From an uncultured Prevotellaceae bacterium (GTDB taxonomy: Bacteria > Bacteroidota > Bacteroidia > Bacteroidales > Bacteroidaceae), in NCBI GenBank assembly GCA_900316585.1, contig ONDM01000007.1, positions 124,001 through 188,000 of the forward strand: 64,000 bases of DNA, written 5' to 3'. The notes under the pieces were generated by a model. The model was not told the origin of the DNA, did no database searches, and saw nothing but the letters and a program-made list of their open reading frames with translations. A program made the translations under genes and the position numbers. This document shows positions 8,944 through 16,522 of this stretch, piece after piece. Each line of letters opens with the position of its first letter. Position 1 is the stretch's first letter.

Positions 8944-9566
8944 TCTTCTATTTTCAGGTATTTCTTTACGAAATCCAAAATGAATTCAAAGGATTTGTCA
9001 TATCCTAGCTTGGAGATGTTGATACAGAGATCGTAGCTGGAGGCAGCACCCCAGTTCTTGTTTGTGTAATAATTATAGTAGTTACTGCGGGTGTTCTCTT
9101 TTTTCTTAAGAATCTTTTTGGCAGTCTCAAGGTCCACACCTTCTCGTTCACTTACATGCTGGATACGTTCATCTTCATCTGCAGCAATGAAGATGTTGAC
9201 TGCTCTTGGATGGTCTCTGAGTATATAGTCTGCACATCGGCCTAAGAAGATGCAGGACTCTTTTTCTGCACATTTTCTGATGGCATTGCTTTGGAATTGG
9301 AAAAGGGATTCCTCACTCAGCACATTATCGTATATGGTTTCACCTATGTTCCCAAAAATGAAACGCATATGCATGAAAGTATCCATGAGACTCTTGTTCT
9401 CGTCGTTCTGCTCAAAGAGTTCCTTGGCGAAGCCACTTTCTTTGGCAGCCATATCCAATAGCCGCTTGTCGTAGCATTTAATCTTTAATGTTTTGGCTAG
9501 TTGTTCGGCAATCTGCTTACCGCCGCTGCCAAGCTGGCGGCCGATGTTGATAACATACTTCTCCAT
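8940..9566 (-). CDS. Cytidylate kinase-like family protein
   Basis: A 208-residue P-loop protein of the Cytidylate_kin2 type. The nucleotide-binding loop is GRQLGSGGKQIAEQLA at residues ~9-24, followed by YDKRLLDMAA and a lid rich in charged residues (EDERIQHVSEREGVDLETAKK). Members resemble CMP kinase but lack proven substrate in most cases, so this is a nucleoside or nucleotide kinase of unknown specificity. Its ATG overlaps the stop of the MATE gene by one base (TAATG), so the two are translationally coupled. Confidence 0.8.
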   Translation of the reverse strand: MEKYVINIGRQLGSGGKQIAEQLAKTLKIKCYDKRLLDMAAKESGFAKELFEQNDENKSLMDTFMHMRFIFGNIGETIYDNVLSEESLFQFQSNAIRKCAEKESCIFLGRCADYILRDHPRAVNIFIAADEDERIQHVSEREGVDLETAKKILKKKENTRSNYYNYYTNKNWGAASSYDLCINISKLGYDKSFEFILDFVKKYLKIED

Positions 9567-10951
9567 TATATCTCAGATTTTAAGATTACTGTATTGTTTT
9601 GCTCTTGCATCTTGTGGAATTTCTTCATTTGCAGGTACAGCATGACGGCTGTGGTAATGGCTGCAGCAACGTCGGAGGCAGCCATCGCCCACCATACACC
9701 ATCAAGGCCTATTAGTGGAGGAAGAACCAGTATGCCTGGGAGCAGGTAGATAAGTTGCCGAGTCAGTGACAGGAATACGCTCTTCTTAGCCATGCCGATA
9801 CTCTGGAAGAAATTGGTGGTAGCCATCTGGAACCCTACAATAGGGAAAAACATTACCATGATAGGCATGGCATGGTTGGCAATGGCTATCAGTTCGACAT
9901 CTGAAGTGAAGATTCGGGTGCACTGTGCCGGGAAGAACACGCCAATGACAAAACCGAGGGTTGTGATGATGGTGGCATAGGCAATGGTGTGTTTCAGGAC
10001 TTGTGTCACACGGCCATACTGGCGAGCTCCGAAATTGTACCCGGCAATAGGCTGCATGCCTTGATTGAAACCGATGACCAGCATGATGAAGATGAACATC
10101 ACCCGGTTGATGATACTATAGGCACCAATGCTGTAATCACCTCCGTAAGATACCAATACGTTGTTGATGATAATCACTACCAGGCAGGCACAAATATTCA
10201 TAAGGAATGGTGACATGCCAATGCTCAGGATGCCTTTCAAAATGCGAGTCTTTATACGGTATATTCCTTTCTTTAGATGCAGGAGCTCTTCTTTATTCGT
10301 CAACATCTTCAGCTGGTACATCAAAGCTACCATTTGTGCCAGTATGGTGGCCAATGCAGCTCCACGGACACCCATGTTGAAGGTATAGATGAACAGTGGA
10401 TCCATGAGCGTGTTCAGAGCAACTGTAAATAAAGTAGCCCCCATGGCTTGCTTAGGCTTTCCTGCAGCCCGGAGCACAGCATTCAAGCCGAAGTAGGAGT
10501 GTGAAATGACATTACCCAACATGATAATCTGCATATAGTCACGGGCATAGGGCAGGGTGTTTTCACTGGCTCCAAAGAAATAGAGGATAGGGTCCATGAA
10601 AACCAGGCAGGTGAGTCCTAACAGGATGCCAATGATGATATTTAGCGATACCACATTGCCCAGTACATTCTCGGCTACCTTATAGTCCCGTTGACCTAGT
10701 TTAACGGAAATCATGGTGGCACCACCCACGCCGATGGCTGCGCCGAAAGCACCCGAAAGGTTCATGAGTGGAAAGGTAATCCCAAGTCCTGAGATGGCCA
10801 TGGCGCCTACGCCCTGACCTATGAAAATGGAATCAACCATATTGTATAGAGAGGTCGCGGTCTGAGCGATAATAGCTGGAATAGCATACCGTAACAGTAG
10901 CTTGCCTACCGGTTCGGTACCCAATTCTGTGGGTGTTCTTTGTTCTGCCAT
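9566..10951 (-). CDS. MATE-family efflux transporter
   Basis: A 461-residue membrane protein with about 12 hydrophobic segments in two related halves. The opening LGTEPVGKLLLRYAIPAIIAQ and YNMVDSIFIGQGVGAMAISGLG are typical of the NorM/DinF-type multidrug and toxin extrusion family, and GFNQGMQPIAGYNFGA opens the second half. It would export cationic compounds using a sodium or proton gradient. It is the first gene of a two-gene operon with the kinase-like protein. The promoter element CAAAGGTA (minus TACCTTTG) lies at 10977-10984, divergent from the subtilase gene. Confidence 0.92.
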   Translation of the reverse strand: MAEQRTPTELGTEPVGKLLLRYAIPAIIAQTATSLYNMVDSIFIGQGVGAMAISGLGITFPLMNLSGAFGAAIGVGGATMISVKLGQRDYKVAENVLGNVVSLNIIIGILLGLTCLVFMDPILYFFGASENTLPYARDYMQIIMLGNVISHSYFGLNAVLRAAGKPKQAMGATLFTVALNTLMDPLFIYTFNMGVRGAALATILAQMVALMYQLKMLTNKEELLHLKKGIYRIKTRILKGILSIGMSPFLMNICACLVVIIINNVLVSYGGDYSIGAYSIINRVMFIFIMLVIGFNQGMQPIAGYNFGARQYGRVTQVLKHTIAYATIITTLGFVIGVFFPAQCTRIFTSDVELIAIANHAMPIMVMFFPIVGFQMATTNFFQSIGMAKKSVFLSLTRQLIYLLPGILVLPPLIGLDGVWWAMAASDVAAAITTAVMLYLQMKKFHKMQEQNNTVILKSEI

Positions 10952-10976
10952 TTGTGAATTTTTGTTTTCTTGATTG

Positions 10977-10984
10977 CAAAGGTA
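10977..10984 (-). promoter_or_regulatory. -7 element of the MATE operon
   Basis: On the minus strand this reads TACCTTTG, followed by CAATC and a short leader to the start codon at 10951. It is back to back with the subtilase promoter. Confidence 0.6.
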
Positions 10985-11016
10985 CGATAAAAAATGTGCA
11001 TGTGGAAAAATCTTCT

Positions 11017-11024
11017 TATATTTG
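11017..11024 (+). promoter_or_regulatory. -7 element of the subtilase-xseAB unit
   Basis: TATATTTG fits TAnnTTTG. The predicted start near 11031 leaves a leader of about 25 nt before ATG 11056. Confidence 0.6.
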
Positions 11025-11055
11025 CGCTTTGAATGATACCAAAAACATATAGAAA

Positions 11056-12534
11056 ATGAAAAAGAGTATTTTATTTCTTTTGAGTTTGTTTTTTCTGGGT
11101 ATGCCTATCGTAGCCGATGCTCAGGAACAGCAGGAAGAAGTGACTGAAAAGCCTATCGTTTATCGATTCCGTCTGCAGTTGACAGACAAGAAGGGTACAA
11201 AAGGAAAGTTGAATAAGCCAGAAGCTTATTTGTCAAAGAAAGCTATTGAGCGACGTAAGAAGCAAGGTTTGGGGATAGATTCTACCGACCTCCCTATTTC
11301 TGCTAAATATCTTTCCACTCTCCAGAAAGATGGTTTGAAAGTACATTGCGTCAGCAAATGGAATAATACTGTAGTAGTTGAAGTAGCAGACTCTCTGTAT
11401 GGTGAGCAACTGGCTTCCAACTATCCATTTGTGTCTTCATCCCGTTGTATCTATATAACTCCGCGGCCAAAGCCTGCTCCACAGCGCCCTCAAGGGCGTC
11501 GTCCACAAGGGCAGCGTCCACAAGGTCAGCCACAGGCACAGCAGCGTCCTCAGCCTAGTGCTCCGAGAGACCGTCGTGACATGGTTACTAATGCCTTGGA
11601 TACTGTAGCTGATTACTATGGAGGTGCTCAGAATCAGATTGCCCAGCTGAATGGTATTGAGCTCCACAATGCCGGTTTTAATGGTACAGGTATCACTATC
11701 GGTATCCTGGATGGTGGCTATACCAATGCCGATGTAGTATCTGTTCTGGATAACGTGGAGATTTTAGGTACGCACAACTTTGTGAATCCTGAAGAGGATA
11801 TCTATGGCGCAGGCTCTCATGGACTGATGGTTCTTTCATGTATGGGTTCAAACAAGCCTAATGTCTTGGTAGGTACAGCTCCTGGTGCTAAGTTCTGGCT
11901 TTTGGTCAGTGAGGATGGCAATAGTGAGCAGCTGGCAGAAGAGGACTATTGGGCTGCAGGTATTGAATATGCTGACAGCGTGGGCTGTGACGTAGTGAAC
12001 ACATCTTTGGGATATAACGATTTTGACAATGATAAGGATGACACAAAGTATTATGAGATGGATGGTCATCAGCACCTCATCAGTAATTCTGCCTCCCTGT
12101 GTGCTAAAAAAGGTATGATTCTTTGTGTCAGTGCTGGTAACTCAGGAGATGAGCGTTGGCATAAACTGACTCCTCCAGCTGATGCAGAGGATGTCTTGAC
12201 AGTTGGTGCCTTGACCGCAGAAGGAGTTAATACCACATTCTCTTCTTTGGGCTATAGTGCAGATGGTCGTGTAAAGCCAGACGTAACTGCACAGGGTCAG
12301 GCTTGCGCTGTGGTTACACCGGCAGGAACGGTTGGTCGTGCAAGTGGAACCAGTTTCGCATCTCCTATTCTTTGTGGTATGGTTGCATCTCTTTGGCAGG
12401 CACTTCCTGACTATACTGCTGTTGAACTGATGCAGCTAATCCGTGAGCATGGTCATAATTTCGCTCATCCTGATGAGGTCTATGGTTACGGAACCCCAGA
12501 TTTCTTCCAGACTTATTTGGATGCAAAGAGATAA
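11056..12534 (+). CDS. Secreted S8 (subtilisin-like) serine peptidase
   Basis: A 492-residue protein with a signal peptide ending near VADAQ (residues ~18-22), an inhibitor-like propeptide, and a catalytic domain. The triad is Asp219 (GILDGGY), His255 (GSHGLMVLSCMG) and Ser433 (SGTSFASP), with the oxyanion Asn in CVSAGNSGD. Between propeptide and catalytic domain lies a low-complexity Pro/Gln/Arg linker (about residues 135-175) encoded by near-repeats of CGTCCACAAGG. Family knowledge suggests an exported endopeptidase; the target is unknown. Its stop overlaps the xseA start by one base (TAATG), an odd coupling of a secreted protease with a DNA repair nuclease. Confidence 0.92.
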   Translation: MKKSILFLLSLFFLGMPIVADAQEQQEEVTEKPIVYRFRLQLTDKKGTKGKLNKPEAYLSKKAIERRKKQGLGIDSTDLPISAKYLSTLQKDGLKVHCVSKWNNTVVVEVADSLYGEQLASNYPFVSSSRCIYITPRPKPAPQRPQGRRPQGQRPQGQPQAQQRPQPSAPRDRRDMVTNALDTVADYYGGAQNQIAQLNGIELHNAGFNGTGITIGILDGGYTNADVVSVLDNVEILGTHNFVNPEEDIYGAGSHGLMVLSCMGSNKPNVLVGTAPGAKFWLLVSEDGNSEQLAEEDYWAAGIEYADSVGCDVVNTSLGYNDFDNDKDDTKYYEMDGHQHLISNSASLCAKKGMILCVSAGNSGDERWHKLTPPADAEDVLTVGALTAEGVNTTFSSLGYSADGRVKPDVTAQGQACAVVTPAGTVGRASGTSFASPILCGMVASLWQALPDYTAVELMQLIREHGHNFAHPDEVYGYGTPDFFQTYLDAKR

Positions 12535-13835
12535 TGCAGGAAGAAGTACTGACTTTATACGAATTAAATAATTTAGTCCGCAGCGTGCTTGAGGGTACGC
12601 TGCGGGATTCATATTGGGTGCAGGCTGAACTGTCGGAGGTTAGTCCCAATAGAAATGGCCATTGCTATGTGGAATTCGTGCAGAAAGCCAAAAGGGGCAA
12701 TCAATTCGAGGCGAAGGCTCGTGGCAATATCTGGGCAAATACCTATGCCGTGCTGGCTCCTTATTTTGAGCAGGCTACTGGCCAGCGGTTCGCTGCTGGC
12801 CTGAAAGTGCTGGTGAAGGTTGAGATTTCGTTCCATGAGGTTTATGGATATTCCTTGAATGTTAAGGATATAGATCCGACCTATACCTTGGGCGATATGG
12901 CCCGTAAACGGAAAGAGATTCTGGATCAGTTGGAGAAAGAAGGTGTCTTGGACATGAACAAGGAAGTGCCTATACCGGTGCTTCCACAACGTATAGCCGT
13001 TATTTCGGCTCCAACTGCTGCAGGCTATGGCGATTTTTGTAACCAGCTTAAAAATAATCCTCAGGGATATGTCTTTTATCCGAAACTGTTTCCTGCAGTC
13101 ATGCAAGGAGAGCAGACTGAGCCTTCCATTATTCGGGCATTGGATGCTGTAGCCGCTGAAATGGATCATTTCGATGTGGTAGTTATCATACGTGGAGGTG
13201 GTGCAGTGGCAGATTTAGCTAGTTTTGACACTTATCCCCTGGCAGTGAGTGTAGCCCAGTTCCCTTTGCCGGTTATTACGGGCATAGGGCATGAACGTGA
13301 TGATACTGTTTTGGATTTGGTTGCGAATACTCGTGTGAAGACACCTACTGCTGCAGCGGAATTTCTTATCAATAAAGTGGATGAAAGTGGCACGGAACTG
13401 GAAGATTTGGCTCAGGCTCTGGTAAATAGCGTTCAGCAGCAATTGACAGATGAGAAGATGCGTCTGCAGCAGCTTACCGCCGGTCTTCCTGTAGCATATA
13501 CCCGTAGGAGGGCAGATGAGGAGCGCTTGTTGGATAGGATGACTCATCGTATGGTATCGGCAGCAGCTGATGGGGTGGAGCGTAGAAGACATGGAATCCA
13601 ATTGCTAGAACAGCGTATTGGTATTCAGGCACCGTTTCGTGTGGAAAAAGAAAAAAATCGCTTGCAAATGCTTTCTCAGCGAATTGAGGATAATTCACCG
13701 GAGCGTTTATTGGCGCGTGGCTATTCCATCACGCTGAAAAATGGGAAGGCCGTTACTAAGGCTACTCAGGTGAAGACCGGAGATTTGCTGATAACGCGTC
13801 TGTCTGATGGAAATGTGGAATCTAAAGTATTATAA
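12534..13835 (+). CDS. xseA: Exodeoxyribonuclease VII large subunit
   Basis: A 433-residue protein of normal length. The N-terminal OB-fold region (LYELNNLVRSVLEGTLRDSYWVQAELSEV) is followed by the nuclease core with the characteristic PQRIAVISAPTAAGYGDFCN, IIRGGGAVADLASFD and GIGHERDDTVLDLVA motifs and then the long coiled-coil arm (residues ~270-380). The C-terminal RGYSITLKNGKAVTKA is diagnostic. With XseB it degrades single-stranded DNA in repair. It overlaps the upstream protease stop by 1 nt and lies 6 nt before xseB. Confidence 0.97.
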   Translation: MQEEVLTLYELNNLVRSVLEGTLRDSYWVQAELSEVSPNRNGHCYVEFVQKAKRGNQFEAKARGNIWANTYAVLAPYFEQATGQRFAAGLKVLVKVEISFHEVYGYSLNVKDIDPTYTLGDMARKRKEILDQLEKEGVLDMNKEVPIPVLPQRIAVISAPTAAGYGDFCNQLKNNPQGYVFYPKLFPAVMQGEQTEPSIIRALDAVAAEMDHFDVVVIIRGGGAVADLASFDTYPLAVSVAQFPLPVITGIGHERDDTVLDLVANTRVKTPTAAAEFLINKVDESGTELEDLAQALVNSVQQQLTDEKMRLQQLTAGLPVAYTRRRADEERLLDRMTHRMVSAAADGVERRRHGIQLLEQRIGIQAPFRVEKEKNRLQMLSQRIEDNSPERLLARGYSITLKNGKAVTKATQVKTGDLLITRLSDGNVESKVL

Positions 13836-13841
13836 TATATC

Positions 13842-14036
13842 ATGGAGAAGAAGTTGACATATACGGCTGCCATGAAGCAGTTGGAGGAGATAGTAAGTCA
13901 GTTGGAGGATAACACACTTGACATCGACCTTCTAGCTGAAAAGGTAAAGACAGCTCAGGAACTCATCAAGTTTTGCAGGGATAAACTATACAAAACAGAT
14001 GAGGAAATCCAAAAGCTTTTAGCCCCAAAGGAATAA
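13842..14036 (+). CDS. xseB: Exodeoxyribonuclease VII small subunit
   Basis: A 64-residue helical protein (KKLTYTAAMKQLEEIVSQLE, then DLLAEKVKTAQELIKFCRDKL), the usual size and pattern of XseB, which coats the coiled-coil arm of XseA. It starts 6 nt after the xseA stop, so the two subunits are co-expressed. No strong hairpin follows; the next gene has its own promoter element about 60 nt downstream. Confidence 0.95.
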   Translation: MEKKLTYTAAMKQLEEIVSQLEDNTLDIDLLAEKVKTAQELIKFCRDKLYKTDEEIQKLLAPKE

Positions 14037-14095
14037 TTTATTAGTTATTTGTTGTTTTTTATCGCAAAATATAAGCATAAGTAAATATTTTGTGG

Positions 14096-14103
14096 TAATT
14101 TTG
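14096..14103 (+). promoter_or_regulatory. -7 element of ilvE
   Basis: TAATTTTG followed by CATCC, about 37 nt before ATG 14140. The upstream 60 bp is AT-rich, with no clear TTTG box at the expected distance. Confidence 0.6.
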
Positions 14104-14139
14104 CATCCGTTTACAGAAAATAGGATATAAATAGAAGAT

Positions 14140-15162
14140 ATGGTAGATTTAGATTGGAAAAACCTTTCTTTCGGATATCGGAAGACTGATTATAATGTTC
14201 GTTGTTATTACCGCAATGGTAAGTGGGGTGAGATAGAACTTTGTTCTGAAGAGACTATCACGCTAAACATGGCTGCTACATGTTTACACTACGGCCAGGA
14301 GGCATTCGAGGGGCTGAAAGCTTACCGTTGTCCTGACGGAAAGGTACGTGTGTTCAGACCAGATGAGAATGCAGCCCGTTTACAGGCCACTTGTCAGGGA
14401 ATCTTGATGCCGGAGATGCCTACAGAGAAATTTATAGAGATGGTAGATCTGGTAGTCCGTCTGAATGAGCGTTTCATTCCTCCTTATGAGAGCGGTGCAA
14501 CCCTTTATATCCGTCCGTTGCTGATAGGTACAAGCGCTCAGGTGGGTGTTCATCCTTCTGATGAGTATATGTTCCTGATTTTTGTCACTCCTGTAGGTCC
14601 GTATTTCAAGGGTGGTTTTGCAACTAATCCGTATGTCATCATTCGTGAGTATGACCGTTCTGCTCCTTTAGGTACAGGTATCTATAAGGTAGGTGGCAAC
14701 TATGCCGCTAGTCTGAAGGCTAATAAGATTGCTCATGATTTGGGTTATTCCTGTGAGTTTTATCTGGATGCCAAGGAAAAGAAATTTATTGATGAGTGTG
14801 GAGCTGCCAATTTCTTTGGAATCAAAAACAATACCTATGTGACACCAAAGAGCACTTCAATTTTGCCAAGTATCACAAATAAGTCATTGATGCAGTTGGC
14901 CAAGGATTTGGGCATGAAAGTTGAGTGCCGCCAGATTGCTGAAGAGGAACTGGCTACCTTTGAGGAGGCTGGAGCTTGTGGAACAGCAGCTGTGATTTCT
15001 CCAATAGAGCGTATTGATGACCTTGACACCAAGACTAGCTATGTCTTCAGCAAGGATGGGAAGCCAGGTCCTGTTTGTACTAAGCTATATCAGAAGCTGA
15101 TAAACATTCAGTATGGTATTGAAGAAGATATCCATGGCTGGACTCATGTTGTTATTGAATAA
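14140..15162 (+). CDS. ilvE: Branched-chain amino acid aminotransferase
   Basis: A 340-residue fold-type IV PLP enzyme of the longer (eukaryotic-like) BCAT subgroup. The PLP lysine is Lys183 in GTGIYKVGGNYAASL. Other motifs are HYGQEAFEGLKAYR, the LYIRPLLIGTS stretch and DECGAANFFGIKNN, with GACGTAAVISPI near the C-terminus for cofactor phosphate binding. It interconverts Leu, Ile and Val with their 2-oxo acids using glutamate/2-oxoglutarate in the cytoplasm. It appears monocistronic: own promoter element upstream and a strong hairpin 18 nt after the stop. Confidence 0.96.
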   Translation: MVDLDWKNLSFGYRKTDYNVRCYYRNGKWGEIELCSEETITLNMAATCLHYGQEAFEGLKAYRCPDGKVRVFRPDENAARLQATCQGILMPEMPTEKFIEMVDLVVRLNERFIPPYESGATLYIRPLLIGTSAQVGVHPSDEYMFLIFVTPVGPYFKGGFATNPYVIIREYDRSAPLGTGIYKVGGNYAASLKANKIAHDLGYSCEFYLDAKEKKFIDECGAANFFGIKNNTYVTPKSTSILPSITNKSLMQLAKDLGMKVECRQIAEEELATFEEAGACGTAAVISPIERIDDLDTKTSYVFSKDGKPGPVCTKLYQKLINIQYGIEEDIHGWTHVVIE

Positions 15163-15177
15163 TCTATTTTTATAAAG

Positions 15178-15216
15178 TGAAAAAGGGCGGAGACTAGTGA
15201 GGTTTCCGCCTTTTTA
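15178..15216. terminator. Bidirectional terminator, ilvE / candidate ncRNA
   Basis: GGCGGAGAC pairs with GTTTCCGCC around TAGTGAG (9 bp with one G-U), flanked by A-run on the left and T-run on the right. It can end ilvE rightward and the minus-strand RNA leftward. Confidence 0.8.
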
Positions 15217-15637
15217 TTTGCCCACAGGGCATAGCCGCTCCTTTTCCCTGCATACTACTTATACGCTTGTCTGAACTTTCTGATTCCGATGAAGCAGTAA
15301 GGTAGTCTGCAGGGATTGTGGTTCTTTTCCTTCGCATGGGAACCACCGGGCCGGTATAGCATCGCATCCCTGAACGTAGTGTGTTTTCTTTCCCTCTCCC
15401 TGAAGGGGAGGTTACAGCATGCAGTCGCCTGTTGTCGGAGCGTGGAGGACAGCGCAGGACTTGAACACACTAGCTATACAGACCTGGGGCCTTTCAGCCC
15501 CGGAACCTGTTTCCCGACTCTTCCTGTCGGAGACAGATTCACTAAACCCTATTTTCAGTACTGAAGGCGCACCGGTAGCCAAGATACGTGTTGGGGAACT
15601 TGGCGGACAAAGCTACTTCCCTTTTTATGTCCACTTA
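15181..15637 (-). ncRNA. Candidate ~450-nt structured non-coding RNA, family unassigned
   Basis: This 750-bp gap has no convincing gene, but the minus strand carries a full promoter (15644-15676), then dense complementary segments, then a terminator at 15178-15216. Perfect or near-perfect pairings include 15310-15316 with 15366-15372 enclosing 15318-15324 with 15340-15346; 15377-15385 with 15464-15472 (9 bp, long range); a stem at 15393-15411; 15486-15490 with 15497-15501 inside 15478-15481 with 15507-15510; 15514-15518 with 15526-15530; and 15603-15609 with 15628-15634. A palindrome TTCAGTACTGAA lies near 15554. Several loops are purine-rich. I do not find RNase P (GAGGAAAGTCC), tmRNA or SRP signature motifs. 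Short reading frames on both strands look spurious. Confidence 0.6.
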
Positions 15638-15643
15638 GTTCTG

Positions 15644-15676
15644 CAAAGTTAGGTGGACGGATGCCCTATATACAAA
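15644..15676 (-). promoter_or_regulatory. Full Bacteroidetes promoter for the candidate ncRNA
   Basis: On the minus strand TTTG (15676-15673), a 21-nt spacer and TAACTTTG (15651-15644) match the -33/-7 pair. The predicted start is near 15637. No coding gene of matching orientation follows. Confidence 0.75.
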
Positions 15677-15748
15677 AACGGTTGATAATCTATGGTTTAG
15701 GTCATAAGATAATGGAGATGAAACGGCTGTGATTAATAGAACATTCAT

Positions 15749-15836
15749 CGGGCAGCTCGAATTGCCCGATTGGGCAGCTGGAACTAACCGAACGGGCAAC
15801 ACCAATTGCCCGACAAGCTACCTCCAGTTGTCCGAT
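15749..15836. repeat. Four imperfect 22-bp tandem repeats
   Basis: Units begin at 15749, 15771, 15793 and 15815. Units 1 and 3 are near-identical hairpins, CGGGCA-N5-AATTGCCCGA; unit 2 keeps GGGCAGCT and the final CCGA; unit 4 keeps CTCCAGTTGTCCGA. Each hairpin arm is CGGGCA/TGCCCG. The array lies between the ncRNA promoter and the HU-like gene promoter, so it may be a binding array or a structured leader. Confidence 0.8.
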
Positions 15837-15862
15837 TTGGGTTGTTGTCCTGAAGCTATTTT

Positions 15863-15894
15863 CTTGTAGGTTTCTGCAAAATGTGTTATTTTTG
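15863..15894 (+). promoter_or_regulatory. Promoter of the HU-like gene
   Basis: CTTG at 15863-15866, a 20-nt spacer and TATTTTTG at 15887-15894. The transcript would begin near 15901, which rules out an in-frame ATG at 15881 and supports ATG 15914. Confidence 0.65.
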
Positions 15895-15913
15895 CTGTGT
15901 AAAGAAAAAAGAT

Positions 15914-16519
15914 ATGGAATACGACTTGTTTATTGCACCTAATACACGCGAGTTGGAGGAAAGGGAGTATTATCCTAGTGTGGTACATGCTGATAGTGTG
16001 GATATGGAAACGCTTCTTATCGAGACGGTAGGCCGGGGTATGATACTTAAATCGGAAGTGGAATTTGTGGTAAATCAGTTTATGGATGTGGTGGCTAGCC
16101 ATCTGAAGAAGGGTTCGAATGTCACTATCGAGGGGTTAGGTCGCTTTAAAGTCACCTTAGGCAGCGAGGGTAAAATAACTTCATCTAAGACTCCTAGGAG
16201 TAATAAGATTAGGGTGAAGGGTGTCCAGTTCTGGCCAGAGAAGGAATTGGTGGACTATATGAACCGAAATCAGGAATTCAAGCGGACACAACATCCTACG
16301 CAGTCGGCTAAAATCTCTGCGGATGATTTGAAGGTCAAACTACGTACGGGTTGGTTCAAGTACCACAGGATGATAACCCGGAAAGAATTGGAGATTTTTG
16401 CTCATTTAAGTACTAGTACGGCCAAAAATAGAATTAAGGAACTGATAGCCATGAATTTCCTTAAGCGATTAGAATCAAACAGGGCTGTCTATGAATTGGT
16501 GAAACCTTCCGACCGGTAA
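15914..16519 (+). CDS. HU-like (HU-HIG type) DNA-binding protein with C-terminal winged-helix-like region
   Basis: From ATG 15914 the protein has 201 residues. The first ~110 fit the Bacteroidetes HU/IHF-like family: a helix pair (ETLLIETVGRGMILKSEVEF then VVNQFMDVVASHL), KKGSNVTIEGLGRFKVTLGSEG as the HU beta-arm entry, and a basic SSKTPRSNKIRVKGVQFWPE strand. The C-terminal ~60 residues (MITRKELEIFAHLSTSTAKN then RIKELIAMNFLKRLE) look like a helix-turn-helix followed by a wing, an unusual addition to HU. An architectural or regulatory DNA-binding role is inferred. Four 22-bp repeats lie 78 bp upstream and could be its own sites. The protease gene starts 3 nt after its stop. Confidence 0.75.
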   Translation: MEYDLFIAPNTRELEEREYYPSVVHADSVDMETLLIETVGRGMILKSEVEFVVNQFMDVVASHLKKGSNVTIEGLGRFKVTLGSEGKITSSKTPRSNKIRVKGVQFWPEKELVDYMNRNQEFKRTQHPTQSAKISADDLKVKLRTGWFKYHRMITRKELEIFAHLSTSTAKNRIKELIAMNFLKRLESNRAVYELVKPSDR

Positions 16520-16522
16520 TCT

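Noticed and set aside
15451..15475. GGACTTGAAC on the plus strand resembles the T-arm of a tRNA
   Set aside because: The flanking bases do not pair as a T-stem and there is no acceptor or anticodon arm. The segment instead contributes to a longer stem.
15181..15650. RNase P RNA, tmRNA or SRP RNA
   Set aside because: The universal GAGGAAAGTCC core, the tmRNA ends with their TTCGA loop and the SRP GGAAGGAAGCA loop were not found on either strand. A divergent version cannot be fully excluded.
15255..15652. Short reading frames of 71-82 codons on both strands in the 15.2-15.65 kb gap
   Set aside because: They overlap on opposite strands, have no signal or domain features, and coincide with the stems of the candidate structured RNA, so they look like chance translations of it.
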